Below are positions 11,270 through 23,146 of a stretch of DNA of 64,000 bases, in pieces (the stretch's first letter is position 1; each line of letters begins with the position of its first letter). The stretch is from the NCBI GenBank assembly GCA_025266875.1, contig JALLLT010000049.1, positions 1-64,000 on the forward strand, given 5' to 3'. The DNA is from Fennellomyces sp. T-0311 (lineage: Eukaryota; Mucoromycota; Mucoromycetes; Mucorales; Lichtheimiaceae). Below the pieces are notes generated by a model. It was not told where the DNA came from and did not search any database. It saw nothing but the letters and a program-made list of their open reading frames with translations. A program made the translations under genes and the position numbers.

Positions 11270-11600
11270 CCTGCCACCGTACTCTACGGTGGAAATGAGA
11301 CCGCCCTCTGCGGTCAAAGCTGCGCCATGGGACAAGGCAAAAAGGCTGTTAATAAAAGCATATTAGTTTCCGAATATTGAGTCATCCAAAGTCAAGGTAT
11401 ACTTACCACCGTATTCTACGGTGCAAATGTGCCGCGCTCGGCGGTCATGCTGCTGCTGCGAAGTCGCAAGCAAAAATGTCTAAAAGTAAAAGTAAATTAG
11501 CTTTTGAATGGCAGGCAGTTAATAGAAAAGACACTTACCACCGTAAACGGCTGTTGTTGTGTGGTCGAAGGGCTAGGCCCTTGAATGCAAAAATGAAATA
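11270..11600. repeat. Tandem units of about 131 bp
   Basis: The block (TTA)CCACCGTA...TACGGTG recurs at about 11273, 11404 and 11535. On the minus strand each copy ends in ACGGTG|GTAAG, a perfect splice-donor look, except the first, where it reads GGCAGG. The array could be repeated exon-intron units of a minus-strand gene; no complete gene was found. Confidence 0.5.
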
Positions 11601-11697
11601 TGTACAAAAGCAAAAATGGTGGAGAGTATATACAGAGGGAGAGGGCTGTGGGTATATGCGGCTGTGGGTATATTCTAGAAGTCCAATAATATATATG

Positions 11698-11699
<2 letters not shown>

Positions 11700-11728
<29 letters not shown>

Positions 11729-11929
11729 GAGGCACTGAACACTGAAGGGGATACTGAGGGGGAGTACTGAAGGGGAAGGGGTTTTTTTTTGTGTTTTTGT
11801 GATTTTTTCGGGGTGTCTTTTTTTGGGGTTTTTTTTTGTTTTCTGCTTTTTTTGTGTTTTTTGTTTTCTGCTTTTTTTTGTTTTTTTGTTTTCTGTTTTT
11901 TTTTTGTTTTTTTTTGTTTTTTTTTCATA
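11700..11929. repeat. GA microsatellite and T-rich tract
   Basis: A (GA)n run fills about 11700-11729 and T-rich DNA with short G interruptions fills about 11780-11929. The T-rich tract lies just downstream of the histidine-rich gene, which is read on the other strand. Confidence 0.85.
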
Positions 11930-11946
11930 AGTGTATACCGACTGCA

Positions 11947-12726
11947 CTAGGGGTAGTAGGTCACAACACCGGCATATGGGTCGTAACGGTGCTGAGAGAC
12001 AAGCATCTCAGCTGCAGCCTCAGCGACAGCCTCGTAACGGCGACGGTGGCTACGGATTTCCTCACGGTGGTGGTGCTCACGGTGATGGTGATGCTCATGG
12101 TGGTAGTGCGCTTCATAGTGGTAGTGCGCTTCATGGTGGTGGTACGCCTCAAGATGGTGGTAGTGCGCTTCATGGTGGTGATACGCCTCAAGGTGGTGGT
12201 GCTGCGGCTCACGGTGGTGCTGCGGCTCACGGTGGTGGCGATGCTCACGGTGGTGGCGGTGCTCACGGTGGTGGCGGTGCTCACGGTGGTGGCGGTGCTC
12301 ACGGTGGTGGCGGTGCTCACGGTGGTGGCGGTCTGCCTCACGGTGGTGGTTCTCCTGGAGTTGGTGTTCGTGGCCTTGTACCTGGCGGTTGATATTCATG
12401 GGAGGGGACAACGCACGGAATACACGTTCGCTCACTTCAGATGCGAAGGTCACGGCACGAGCGACAGCGGGCCTGGGAGGGCGATCGTTGAGATCGGTGA
12501 CGAAATCGGATTCATCAGGGCTATCAGCGATGACCTCGGTGGAAATGTCCTCAACTGGACGGGCTTGCTGAGGCGGGACCAGGATGGGGACCAGGAGCAG
12601 GATCACGGCAGGCACAGAGTCACGGGCACGGGTAGTTTGCCAATGGTAACGCACAATGGCAGCAATGAGAGCAGCGATGACCACGACAGCGATGGGGTTA
12701 GCAGGGATTGCGCACAGGAAGAGCAT
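11947..12726 (-). CDS. Histidine-rich repeat protein with N-terminal membrane anchor
   Basis: A single-exon frame of 259 residues from the ATG at 12726-12724. Residues 1-27 form a hydrophobic anchor (PIAVVVIAALIAAIV). Residues 28-115 are ordinary sequence with acidic and Pro residues. Residues about 118-225 are dominated by six-residue HHREHR-type repeats and then HYHHEAH-like repeats, giving dozens of His. A short tail ends in DPYAGVVTYYP. The family is not recognised. His repeats of this kind can bind Zn, Ni or Cu, so a surface or vesicular metal-binding role is possible (inference). The other strand is open too, because the 18-base DNA repeat preserves frame; the ATG, membrane segment and unique ends favour this reading. 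Confidence 0.6.
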   Translation of the reverse strand: MLFLCAIPANPIAVVVIAALIAAIVRYHWQTTRARDSVPAVILLLVPILVPPQQARPVEDISTEVIADSPDESDFVTDLNDRPPRPAVARAVTFASEVSERVFRALSPPMNINRQVQGHEHQLQENHHREADRHHREHRHHREHRHHREHRHHREHRHHREHRHHREPQHHREPQHHHLEAYHHHEAHYHHLEAYHHHEAHYHYEAHYHHEHHHHREHHHREEIRSHRRRYEAVAEAAAEMLVSQHRYDPYAGVVTYYP

Positions 12727-13199
12727 AGTTACGACTTGAAGAAAGAAAAGAGAAAAGTAGAAAACGCGTTTTTTTTCATTTAGTTTATTATTCAGAGCAG
12801 AAAACCCTCGACCTAGTGGGCCTATGGGTTACACAAGGTGCCATAAGACCACCCAGTGCCCCCTTTGCCAGTGTAGATCTGCCATTATTTTGCACTAGAT
12901 CCCACCAGAATACAGCAAAAACTTGATTTATTGTCATTTATTGTCACTTATTGTCATGACGATTGTGTCCATGGCGCTCATTACTTGTTGCCATGTCCAT
13001 ACTCTCATCCCGAGCTGATTCCAAGTCTTTGGTTCAAAATTTCCATATTGGGCACTGACCTCGGAGAGGAATTATCATACAAGGGATCGGCTATATTCAC
13101 TACTTCGTATTTTTTTCGAAAAGTAGACGTTCTGGGGATTCTGTAGATACTCGCCGCGTCTCGCAACGTGACCTGTACGTCAAGTTACAAATTTTGGTT
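12727..13199. other. Gene-free stretch with a small TTATTGTCA repeat
   Basis: TTATTGTCA/C is repeated three times at about 12926-12957. Otherwise nothing supported. Confidence 0.4.
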
Positions 13200-14020
13200 T
13201 CAAGGGTGCACAGACATCATGCGAGCTGGGTTTTACTGTCCACAGCCACTCCGCTAGGAACAAGGTCAAAGTCCATGGCGCGATCATTACCAAACACACA
13301 ATGCACCTCAATGTCTTTAGATCTGACATTTTTCATATTTCCGATCATCGCTCCAATTTTTTCTCCTTCGCCTCTTTGCCGAGGAGTCGAGTTTCCTCAT
13401 TCCGAACAGCAGTGAAACATATTTTGTTTCTGCAGCGTGTCTGTTGGAAGGCAGCGCTGCATAACTCATGGACTTTGTCAAGTCTTTCCATAGACCTTAA
13501 CATACCATCGACTCCAACAATCTGCTGAATTATGCAGTGGGGCGAATGGTATGGAAGCGGAGAGTATGGTTTAATTATGATGCCGCCAATCAAACCTTGT
13601 GCATATGTTTGCGACGGATTGCAATCCCACCATTTCTAAGTTGGAGAATGCTTCACAATTGTACGAAGCAGAAACACATGGTAATGTTGCGTAACCTTCA
13701 CCAGGTCGTCTGTATTATTATGAAACCAAAAATACCACAATGTTCGCGTTTGTCAGCTTTGCAAGCATGTATTACCAAACGTTTTAAAAACATCAAAATA
13801 CTTTGGTTTCACCGGATAGCTGTAAAGAAGGTTTTTCTTGTACAATATAAGCTTTGTAGTCACGGCTGTTTATATTCGATGCGCTTGCTAACTCTGGATA
13901 TGATCTCGTCATGTAGTTCTCTTGATTATTACCGGCTACCACTGCCGCTGATAGAATATCAATATATTTTATTTCAGCCACACAATCGGTTGGTTTCACA
14001 GACTCGCGCAACCAATTCAC
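13200..14020 (-). pseudogene. Protein-coding relic, unrecognised
   Basis: Several protein-like open stretches follow one another on the minus strand: 14020-13793, about 13710-13585, 13593-13345 and about 13340-13215. They are separated by stops and frame changes, including a likely slip at the A run near 13350. No domain is recognised. It may be part of a transposon or an inactivated gene. Confidence 0.3.
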
Positions 14021-14404
14021 ATTACTTGTGATAAATCCATGTAACTACCGTTCCCGTGTTTAGATCATTGCTCAGTAAGCGTTATACCATACGTATGGAT
14101 AATACTTATTTACACAATACTCAGCTTACACAACACTCAGCTGGGTCTCCAGTTGACTACTAGGATATTCCTACTTGAGGTTGACTACCTTCCACAACTG
14201 CTCTGGTATCAACTGATGCAACCTCTGATTAGGGCTATTTGAGCCAGTCAAAGCTGTTGGGAAATAGGCTTCAGAAGCCTCGTAAATTTAGCCCGGCTGA
14301 ACCCAAAAATAGCTAGATTCCACCTCCGCGTGCCGGGCGATACCTGCGCAGTGTGTAGTGTAAATGGAATCAAACGAACCATCCTTATAGTTTGACCAGC
14401 ATTT
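14021..14404. other. Gene-free stretch
   Basis: Nothing supported apart from short CTCAGCT/ACACAA repeats at about 14110-14150. Confidence 0.4.
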
Positions 14405-15726
14405 ATGATATTTAAAATGCATCATAAGTTTGATGCTGACAGTTTAAAGCGAATTTCAGAAGTTCACGGACGTATGAAGCAGCAAGTCTCTGACATTGCG
14501 AAGGAACTGAACTGCGACGTCAACGACATCAGAGCAGTCATGCGGGATTTAGATGGCGAGCCTCCTTCGACCATATTTTTGCCACAGAAGCGCAAAGCGT
14601 GGAACGTGTTGCGTGGAGATGTTGGAAGAGATATGAGTGGTACCAATCAAAACGGTGAAAGTAGGCATTTAGCTGATACATAAAAATTCATGCATGCATT
14701 GATGAGCTTCAATGCAGGGAACAATAAATCTGGACAATTTGCCATCGAGGCATCAAGAGTATATAAAACTCTGGGAAAAGAGGATCGCGAGTTGCTTGAG
14801 GCTCGAGCAGGCGAATCCACAAGGCCTGCGACGGAAAAAGAAGCGAAAAAAATGTGGAATGAGCTCATTGGTAACTTTAGTTCGCTCTCACAAGTTGCTC
14901 TTAATTGTTTTGGTGCCGAATGCTGCACTCTGTTCAGCAATGCAAGCATAATGGGAAAGAGAGTTAAGAAGGTGCCACTTATTACGTCTTCAGGTATATA
15001 ATAAAAGCCATTTTGCTCGTATGGAATACAAGGACTTATGAATAAGTGACAATAGATCTGGCAACTGAAGTAGTGACAAAATGCAATTTATGGAGATTTT
15101 TCGTTCGCAGGTATTTGTGAATCGCAAAGGTTAGTCTATTCAATTGGACGCGAAGTTGTCATTAAATAATTATGTAGAGAAACAGAAGCTTGCTTTAGGC
15201 GTATCAATTGTTGACGAAAGCGTATCTAACGGCGAATCATCAGAGCAGATAGCCAGTAACTTAGCCCAGAGTATTGATGATACTAATGAACTCACATTGC
15301 CCATGAATGCTTCCTGTATGCTATGTGCTTATTTACGTGGTCGCCCATGAGCTAACGTATTGTTTTTTTTGCGTAGGTGTTGATGAAATGTCTTTTCCTG
15401 ACAAAACGGAGTTCATCAGAAGATCGCTGCTTCAGATATATAGTAAGTCCGTTATTTAAAAATTCCAGTCTGACAGTTTCTATAAGCAAAAAGATGAGAC
15501 ATCGAAACGCATGGGAGAAAAAAAATACGCCAGCATGCCTTTGGCTTCGATAGAAAATCGAATGAAAGTCGGAGGTGACGGACTGGTTCCGTCGAAAGAA
15601 TCATGGCGACGGAATTTGCGCTTCGTAAGAGTAAGCAATATGCCAGCTGTTGCTCGCGAGTTTCTTATTTCGAAACTGGTGAAAAATGAATTCGCATTTG
15701 TTTGGGTAACACCATGGAAAAAATAA
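14405..15726 (+). CDS. Spliced gene with HMG-box-like region, unrecognised family
   Basis: The ATG is at 14405 (a second in-frame ATG lies at 14417). The first exon encodes a charged, helical region ending in KRKAWNVLRGDVG. The next block, about 14700-14992, contains FNAGNNKSGQFA...ASRVYKTLGKEDRELLEARA, which recalls an HMG-box-like or transposon-associated DNA-binding helix pattern. Further blocks lie at about 15120-15350, 15376-15441 (GVDEMSFPDKTEF) and 15478-15726 (ending VKNEFAFVWVTPWKK). Introns with GT...AG ends explain most joins, but between 15120 and 15200 the frame changes without a good splice pair, so a frameshift is possible. The gene is followed by an ATATTC-rich spacer and another unrecognised gene on the same strand. 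Function is unknown. Confidence 0.45.
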
Positions 15727-16280
15727 ATTCAGGATATATTCAAGTTTTTAAATTATATTTTCAAAAAATTCATGTATTCACAAATATTCAAAAGATATTA
15801 AGCAGATATTCAGATATTTAGAAAATATTCGCGAGATATGTATATATGTCGGAGGCATTTCAAAACAGCTGTTATGCTACTGATGCGAACAGTAGAAATA
15901 TTCCGTGGTGCCTATACCTTTTGCGCGCCCTGCAAATCTAATTAAGTCGTCAGCCGCAACTACTACGTATCGCTTGGGGCTACTGCCTGTCTTGTACGGC
16001 CAAGGTCCGTTGTTTCTCGTTAGCTCTGTAATTCTGCAAATGCCAGTAACTTTTCGCCAATATATTGTCGCTGCTCTTTCGTAAGCCCTCTCTTGTTCGG
16101 ATCACTTGTGTCTACTCAGATATTCATTCTGACAATAGATTCTCGGCCCGTTCCTTCGTAGGTAACACCTTCCTTAAACATCCTACCGCCTATTTCTAAA
16201 TTTCCGTCGTCTGTCACTACCAGAAACTAATTCGCGCAGCAGTTATTTTTTGTACTTTTTCTGCTCCAACATTCAAACCG
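15727..16280. other. Spacer with ATATTC-rich DNA
   Basis: About 15730-15840 is built of ATTCA/ATATTCA words; similar DNA recurs at about 18225-18320, beyond the next gene. No gene is supported. Confidence 0.45.
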
Positions 16281-18102
16281 ATGGCTGACGACACAACGAC
16301 AAGGGTTTTATCAACGTTTCTCCAAACCATTGGCGAATTCAAGAAGTGCGTTACCGACGGATTTGCTGCGATTGATCAGCGACTCATCCGCTTGGAACTA
16401 GCCGTGTCAACCGATCTGGAGGAAGTAAAAACAGGTACGAGTAAACTCAAGGACAAGGGTTCAGGTTTCGCGTGACAATTTGCTGATGCGTTGACCACAA
16501 CTACAACCACGCAAGGACCGCTTCCATCTTACCCACAATCTTCTCCTGCGCAAAATCCTTTCGCAGATGTAGAGATCCCTCGCGATGTTAGGCAACCACT
16601 TGTCCGAGAAGGGATATCGCTCCAATTTCGCTGGTCTCAATACGAGTACCTATGCGAAGACGTCTTAAGGAAGCAGAATATCCCTTACCATGATCGGTAT
16701 TACGCAACTTTTAAAGGTAATGCACTCATGTATACAGCAGGTCTTGTTCTTGATATTCGAGCGCATCACAATTTGAGTCCATCAAATACTTGGGAGCATC
16801 TTTCAAGACAAGTACGGCTGGAAGCCGAAGGAATGTATGAAAAACTGGTTGGTAAGGAGTACCCTCTTGTTGCGTGCATTGAAAGCTGGGGCGCGATGCT
16901 GATGATGCGTAAAGCATTCTGGGGTGTAAAGGATAAAGAAAGTAAGCACGGCAAAACACTAATTATCAAAACTAACACCTTTTCTGCTGTTTGCTTTAGC
17001 CCCAGGTGCGATGGCTGGCAATCGGTGTGTGTAGGCTGTCGTACACCCATGAGTTACTATTAATACAACGTTATCACTAGTACTACCGAAGCCCCTTCCA
17101 ACACCAGAGCAACCCCCGCTGAAAGGTATTGTCTGTCCACTTTTTGACCTTTTTGATTGAAAAACAATATTATAGTTCCAGTGACACTTATGCAAACCCT
17201 CAGTCGTGTTCATCAAGTTATGCTTCTAAGGAGATGTCAAGTGATGATGAAGACGATGAGCTAAGCGATTTTCAGAACGGCGACTCCAGTAGTGACGACG
17301 ATAGTGACAGTATTTCTTGCGACGACGACGACGACGACGACGATAGTGTGCGTCTGCACGGAGATGGACGAACTTTACGAACCCCTGGTCTGCTTGATGT
17401 AGATGATTTACTTTGTGATGATCATCTTCCGGAGTTAGTTGAGGGCAACCTTAAAAGGCTACCTACCTTGGACACTATACTCTCTAGTGAAAGCAATGGA
17501 AGGGAACCTGAATCTAACGCACAAGAACTATCAAAAAGTCACAAAAAGGCTACAGTCGCGAGATCGACGACAGAAAACAGACAAAGGTATACAACAGGAG
17601 TCGCCGGTCAAGGGTAACAAGCAAAAGTCAGCTGCCACGAGTATACCACAGCAGCGAGCCACACCATCTGAAGCAAGCAGCAGTACAGGGGTGGTCCATA
17701 AGCATAAATCATTCTAAAATGTTGACATATATTATTTTTTAAGACACGTGGTACTGATATTTATTTCACTTCAGCGAAGTCAGCTTCTATCACTGAGGCG
17801 CAAAACTATAGTCAAGGAATTGGGGGATTGAAGTGAACGATGACACAGGTTTAGATGGAGGTAAGAAATTTAAACATTGACTCAAAATTTTAGGATCCAA
17901 GAAACCGGGAAGCCAAAGAAGCCCCAAGTTATTAAGAACACAAACAACGATTACTCACTCCAAAAAACGACGTGGTAGACCGCCCAAGAAAGTTACAAAG
18001 GATGCGGATGAAGAAACCACGCTCAAAGGAAAAAACTGTAAAGAAGCGCAGGTATACGAAGGCGTCGGAATGAAGGGTTCAAAACACGATATGATAGGAT
18101 AA
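16281..18102 (+). pseudogene. Acidic protein with AT-hook, interrupted by an in-frame TGA
   Basis: The ATG at 16281 begins an amphipathic helical region (FKKCVTDGFAAIDQRLIRLE). The frame is cut by TGA at 16473-16475 but continues in the same frame to 16941 with a globular domain (SLQFRWSQYEYLCEDVL ... SPSNTWEHLSR). Exons 17000-17024, 17081-17125 and 17176-17586 then join in phase. The last of these is Ser/Asp-rich with an eight-Asp run. Downstream, about 17600-18102, a basic tail carries an AT-hook-like KKRRGRPPKK; its exact joins are uncertain. The composition suggests a nuclear DNA-binding protein. A single C-to-T change (CGA to TGA) would explain the stop; a missed intron is the alternative, but all three frames stop after the only nearby acceptor. 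The family is not recognised. Confidence 0.45.
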
Positions 18103-19868
18103 ATGGAGGTAAGTGATGTGTCTAGCAATAGTAGTATATGTAGCAATACGATAGTACTATAAGAATTAGTAATAAACAGTTATTGCGCACCATAAGGATT
18201 TAAAGCATATGCGCAACCGTATTAATATGTTTGAAAAATATTCGTTTCTTTTTACATATTCAAAATATATTAAGAAATATTCGAACACGATATTCAAAAT
18301 ATATTCAAAATAATCCAAAAAAAATATGTAAAAATCTTAATACGCTATGAATATATCTTGAATTTATTTTTTCTATGGTGAATAGCGACATCCAAAAATT
18401 ATTATAAAAATCTCCTTCCTTTTTTCGGAATCACCCTGTCCGTCACCTTCTCTATAGGGAATATTTTTTGTACCTTTAAACTATATATTAAGTACGTCGC
18501 TAAGCTCTTTTTGTCATTAATATATACGTAGGGTTTCGGGTATATTAGTAAGGGTACGTAAGTAACATAGAGTTTAGGTAGTTAGGCCGAGTCGACTCAC
18601 CGTTGAGTGACCCGAAGCGTAGCGCAGGGGCACGATCCGTCGAGCGCAGCGAGATAGGTGACGCGCCCGTCCCCTACTAATAACTTTTCTATTGATTCTT
18701 ATTCAGTTTTTTTCAACCTTGAATCTTTTTCTTCTGTCTTCCTCCTTTTCCCTGCTGCTGGGCAGGTTTTTCATTTCCAATCCTTTAAACGGAACATACG
18801 AGAGTGGAAAGCTGAGATCAGCGAGCGCTCACTAAAAAACGTCATTCAATAAAACCCAATTTTATCCTGTAGTTTGGAACAATACAGGATAGGTTAGCTT
18901 GTAATTTAGGACCGAGATATGGTCAAAAGTAAGTCGACTTGAAAGGAATTTGAACCACAAGCAGAGCCCTAGAATCGGCTAATTTGAAAACATACGAAAT
19001 GGAAAAAAGTCGAAACTGAGGAAGCATTGAAAATTAAGCAAATTATAATACAGAAGCGTAGTGAGTGGATGGTTGGACGAAAAACAACTAGACATTCGAA
19101 ATTCAAAGATTGTGGGCCTACAACGCGGACGAGATAGACTTTGGTAAGATATAAAAGCTGATTCATCGATTGAACCTCCTTAGTGTATTAGTATGCTTTG
19201 TAGAGAATTTCAAGGGAAGTGTAATTGTATTATGTGATGATAGAACCAACGGCAGTGGAAAAAAGTTTTACTTAGAATCAATGCTTTTTTGTGCTTTTTC
19301 ATTTAAGCGACATAAAATAAGAGGGGTACTGAATAAAAGCCCATTGAACTTATGTATTCAGTATTCCGTATTGCATGAGCACTACGTAACCGTTAACTTA
19401 TAGTGCTAACGTCCTTTAGAATCGAGTTAATGATAAAGTTAAGTCAACGCATTGTGGACGCCGGTCAATACTTTTCTGAATATGCTCCCGAAGCCTTTCG
19501 GTCAGAGCGCGAAATTCACTTGAGCACGTCAGTTGGTAAAGGTATTTTCTTGTTTTTATATATATATTTATACGGTGCCGCCTTTCTCTTTTCGAAAAGA
19601 TGCTAAGTTTTATGGATCAAGTATAAGCTTTTTTAAACAGGTATGATAAGTTTTGGGAGCGAAGGTCAATACCAAATGTTTTTAGGCACTTCAATAACGT
19701 ATTCAATGAGCACTGTAAAATTCAATATGTGTCGTTCCATTTCTACCTAAAAAAAAAACCTCCATATACATATGGTCTTGGGAATTCATGTTTATGAAAA
19801 TGTAACGTACTGTTTATGTCATGTCCCGGATTACGTTTCACAAGCAGCAGTGTTGTGTGTACGATATA
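18103..19868. other. AT-rich, gene-free stretch
   Basis: ATATTC-rich DNA fills about 18225-18320, and a short GC-rich patch lies at about 18590-18670. The small open frames, including one at 19403-19606, lack known domains. No RNA gene recognised. Confidence 0.4.
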
Positions 19869-20012
19869 CAGTATTTCCAAAAAGTAATGTCGCTATCCAT
19901 AAAAATCGATGTCGCCAAGGTCCAATTTTTATAATATAAAATATACAGCGACTTCCATTTTTGGAACGACATTGATTCCTTTGGATAGCGACATTACTTT
20001 TTGGAAATACTG
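19869..20012. mobile_element. 144-bp MITE with 31-bp perfect inverted ends and TA target duplication
   Basis: Bases 19869-19899 and 19982-20012 are perfect reverse complements, starting CAGTATTTCCAA. TA dinucleotides flank both ends (19867-19868 and 20013-20014), as expected for Tc1/mariner-type insertion. The interior also pairs partly (gacttcca...aacgacat), and there is no coding capacity. Perfect ends suggest fairly recent mobility driven by an autonomous mariner-like element elsewhere. Confidence 0.9.
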
Positions 20013-20014
20013 TA

Positions 20015-21682
20015 TATATAACGCCGACTTAATTTAGGAAGGTGTATACCACTTTCTTTGGTAAATATATTAGTGGCACCCAAAGCAAAGAACAAATCAT
20101 GTCTAAAAGCACATTGTTTGCGTTATGCGCAATGTATATTAAGGATTGTGTGTTTGACAAGCAAATCTCTAGCCAATGAGATGGGATGCAAACGAAGAGG
20201 TTCGTATAAAGAGGTTACATCATTTGCACCAGCAAAATGGTTACCTTTCGATAATGCCCCAGTAATTCCGTTTAGTACTGTAGCCGGTTCCCCCATTACG
20301 ACAATGGTGTATACTATTTTTTTTGTCATAGTACTCACAGATCGAACACCGATAAGGGAACGTGTAATATACGATTAAAGTCCTTCTGCTTCGACTGCTT
20401 CTGATACGCACGATGTATAAGACTGTTTTATTCCTGGCATGCTACATATAGCAATCTTTGTATGGGCTATCTTCTGATGAACGCATGTAACAAGTGCATA
20501 TATAGATATGCAGTACTGAAGCTACTGCTTTGCAGGTCCATGTCGATGAAATTATCCTATCTCTGATATATTGCAAGTTGAGTATAGCACTCAATTTAGT
20601 AAATGTGTATATGATTCTATCAGATTTGCTCGATGTATTTTAAGTAGAACAAGACAAGCACCAGCCATTTGAGTTGTTGATGGTCTATTTAAGTACCACT
20701 GTTGCCGAGACATACTATTGTCGGTTAGCACGAGGTACTAATTAAGAGCTCGTGATTATATTGAATAGGTCTATGTTGTTACGTTAATGCAAGAAGCATG
20801 AGCGCGTTGGCGGCAACTGTTGATAGAAGAATATAATGGGGCGAGTTTCACCCTCGAGCACATGACATGGGACGTTGACAAAACCAATGTTGACTAAATA
20901 TTTACCGACCCCAAGATCGCACATACATAAGTCATCAGCATGATAGATCATGCCGTGAGAAGCAGCTCGGACGACTTGTAACGCTTAATTACGTTGGGCT
21001 TTCGCATCAATCAAGCGCACTTGCAGCCGTGTTACAGAGTAAGGTACCACATGTATCAGCGGCTAGCCAACAAATAATACTTCATTTCGAGTACGTAATA
21101 CACAAACAAAAATAGAATCGCCTTGCGCTGAAGTACTACTGGAGGGAAAGGTATTACCCCAAGTAAAAGCTCAGATTCTCAAGCACATGCTTCGGCTCTT
21201 TGTCGTGATGGTAGCAACGAATATTCAAGAAGTTTTTGGTACAGGGCATTTTCATCGCTGCCATGCACATGGTTACCACCCGCATATGCTAAAGCCCATC
21301 TCGTATCAGCCTCACCGTGGCTTCATCTCACTTCTATTATGTCACACGAACGGGAATGAACGTCGTCGCTGCATGGAAACTTCGAAACAGAGCAGGGCAA
21401 ATGGTGCAACGTGCGATCCTGAGAAGTGAGAACGCCGACTGACGGAAAAATAATTAAACCGCTGGACCACAGTGGCGGCCGGACCGAGGGAGACGGGAAC
21501 CAGGCCTGTCAGTGTTCACCATCGCTCGGCCAGGAACAATTCATAACCATTAGCAAGTGGTCCCTTCTTTGGTCCTTCCATAAAAGAAATAGCGTAAGGT
21601 GCGTTCTGGGCCCTGCATTGTGCCCGAGATGAATTGATTCGGCTAACGGATGAGAACCAACACAGGATTTATTTTTTTTTCA
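20015..21682. other. Gene-free stretch
   Basis: No supported gene. A minus-strand open frame at 20123-20338 (VVMGEPATVLNGITGAL) looks protein-like but is isolated. Confidence 0.4.
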
Positions 21683-23039
21683 ATGGACGACGGCTTGAAT
21701 GTGGATCACAGCACATTCGCAACTGTCACCGGCTGGTTTCTGTTGACTTGGCACGCGTTCATGATTGGTCTCAGTCTGCTGGGCCAATATGTCGGGTAAA
21801 AAATAATGCAAACGAACGAAAATAGGTTTAAGGGTCTCACACGCTGCTCTTAGCCAAACGCGGTACACGCGTAAACCCAGTCCGCAATCCAGCAAGCTCG
21901 GCCAGGAAGCTCCTGGCGTCTCGATATTGCGCCCGCTCAAAGGTGTCGACCTGGAACTGGCAGACAACTTGCGATCGTCGTTCGAACAACGCTATCCCAA
22001 GTTCGAAATCATCTTCTCGGTTGCAGACCACGACGATGCAGCCGTGCCTGTCGTCCAGCAGCTGATGAGCGAGTATCGGGATGTCGAGTGCAGACTGATC
22101 ATAGGTGAGCCAGAGCCTTGGGGCTGTTTTGCGTTTTCTATGATTACCAACAACATGGGCTGCTCTCTAGGCGATCGACAAGTGGGCATTAATCCCAAAG
22201 TGAACAACATGGTAAAGTCGTACGAAAGCGCTAAATACGACATCATTTGGATTCTGGACTCAAACGTACACGTGGATCGCGAAACCCTTGGACGGTCCGT
22301 CGACGAGCTGATGGAGCCGGGTATCGGTCTTGTTCATCATCTGCCCGTGGCGATGCAGCCGTCGAGCTTTGCGGCAGAAGTAGAGCATTTGTTTCTGGAC
22401 ACAAACCATGCGAAAATGTATCTTGCAATCAACCAAGTAGGAGTTGCGTCATGTGTAATGGGCAAGTCCAACCTATATCGGCGCTCGGACCTCGATCGTG
22501 CAGGGGGTCTTGGCGCATTTGCGCAGTTTATGGCCGAAGACAACATCGTTGGCGAAGCATTGTGGCACCAAGGCCTACGACATCGTATGAGTGCCGATAC
22601 GGCTTGCCAGGTTTTGGGGCGCATTACACCACTCGAATACTGTCGCCGACGCGCACGCTGGGTGCGTTTACGCAAGTATATTGTCACGGCTGCCACCCTG
22701 ACCGAGCCTTTCACAGAGTCGATTGTGTGTATTCTGATGGGAGCAACGGGTGCTTGGATTCTATTTGGTTCATCGCCGCTGTGGTACTTTGGTATCCATT
22801 GGTTTGCATGGTTCTTGAATGACTATGTGTTGTACCGCAAACTGGTATCAACATCGTCATACGCACGTAAACCGCATCAACCGCTAAGTCCTTACAGGTT
22901 CACACGTGCTTGGATTTCGCGGGAAGTACTGGCTCTCCCACTTTACCTCTATGCGATGGTCGGGACCCGGATTACGTGGCGTGGTCAAGACTATCGATGC
23001 CTTCGCGATGGCACGGCGGTTGCTATCACAAAAAGCTAG
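21683..23039 (+). CDS. Ceramide glucosyltransferase (GT21)
   Basis: Transfers glucose from UDP-glucose to ceramide, making glucosylceramide on Golgi/ER membranes. Exons 21683-21795, 21854-22104 and 22171-23039 give 410 residues, within the family's usual range. An N-terminal membrane segment (WFLLTWHAFMIGLSLLG, about residues 14-30) precedes the GT2-like domain, which starts SILRPLKGVD. Expected motifs are present: Asp in VADHDDAAVP, ILDSNV at about 150, AEDNIVGEAL at about 243 and the R-x-x-R-W motif RRARW at about 281, followed by C-terminal membrane segments. NPKVNNM, typical of the family, is restored only when the 66-base second intron is removed. No anomaly seen. Confidence 0.93.
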
Positions 23040-23146
23040 ACTCGTTTTAGGGGGGGACATGATATAGTTCTTTTTAATAGTATTTATTTATTTTCAAACT
23101 TTGTACAAATGGAGATTTCGGTGGTAACTAGCACGTTTGGTATCCT

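Noticed and set aside
11836..12783. Long plus-strand open frame opposite the histidine-rich gene
   Set aside because: It stays open because the DNA repeat has a period divisible by three. It begins in a T-rich tract (poly-Phe) and has no unique protein-like region, unlike the minus-strand frame.
13537..14031. 164-codon plus-strand frame
   Set aside because: The composition is low-quality and the opposite strand shows more protein-like blocks, so it is treated as a shadow of a minus-strand relic.
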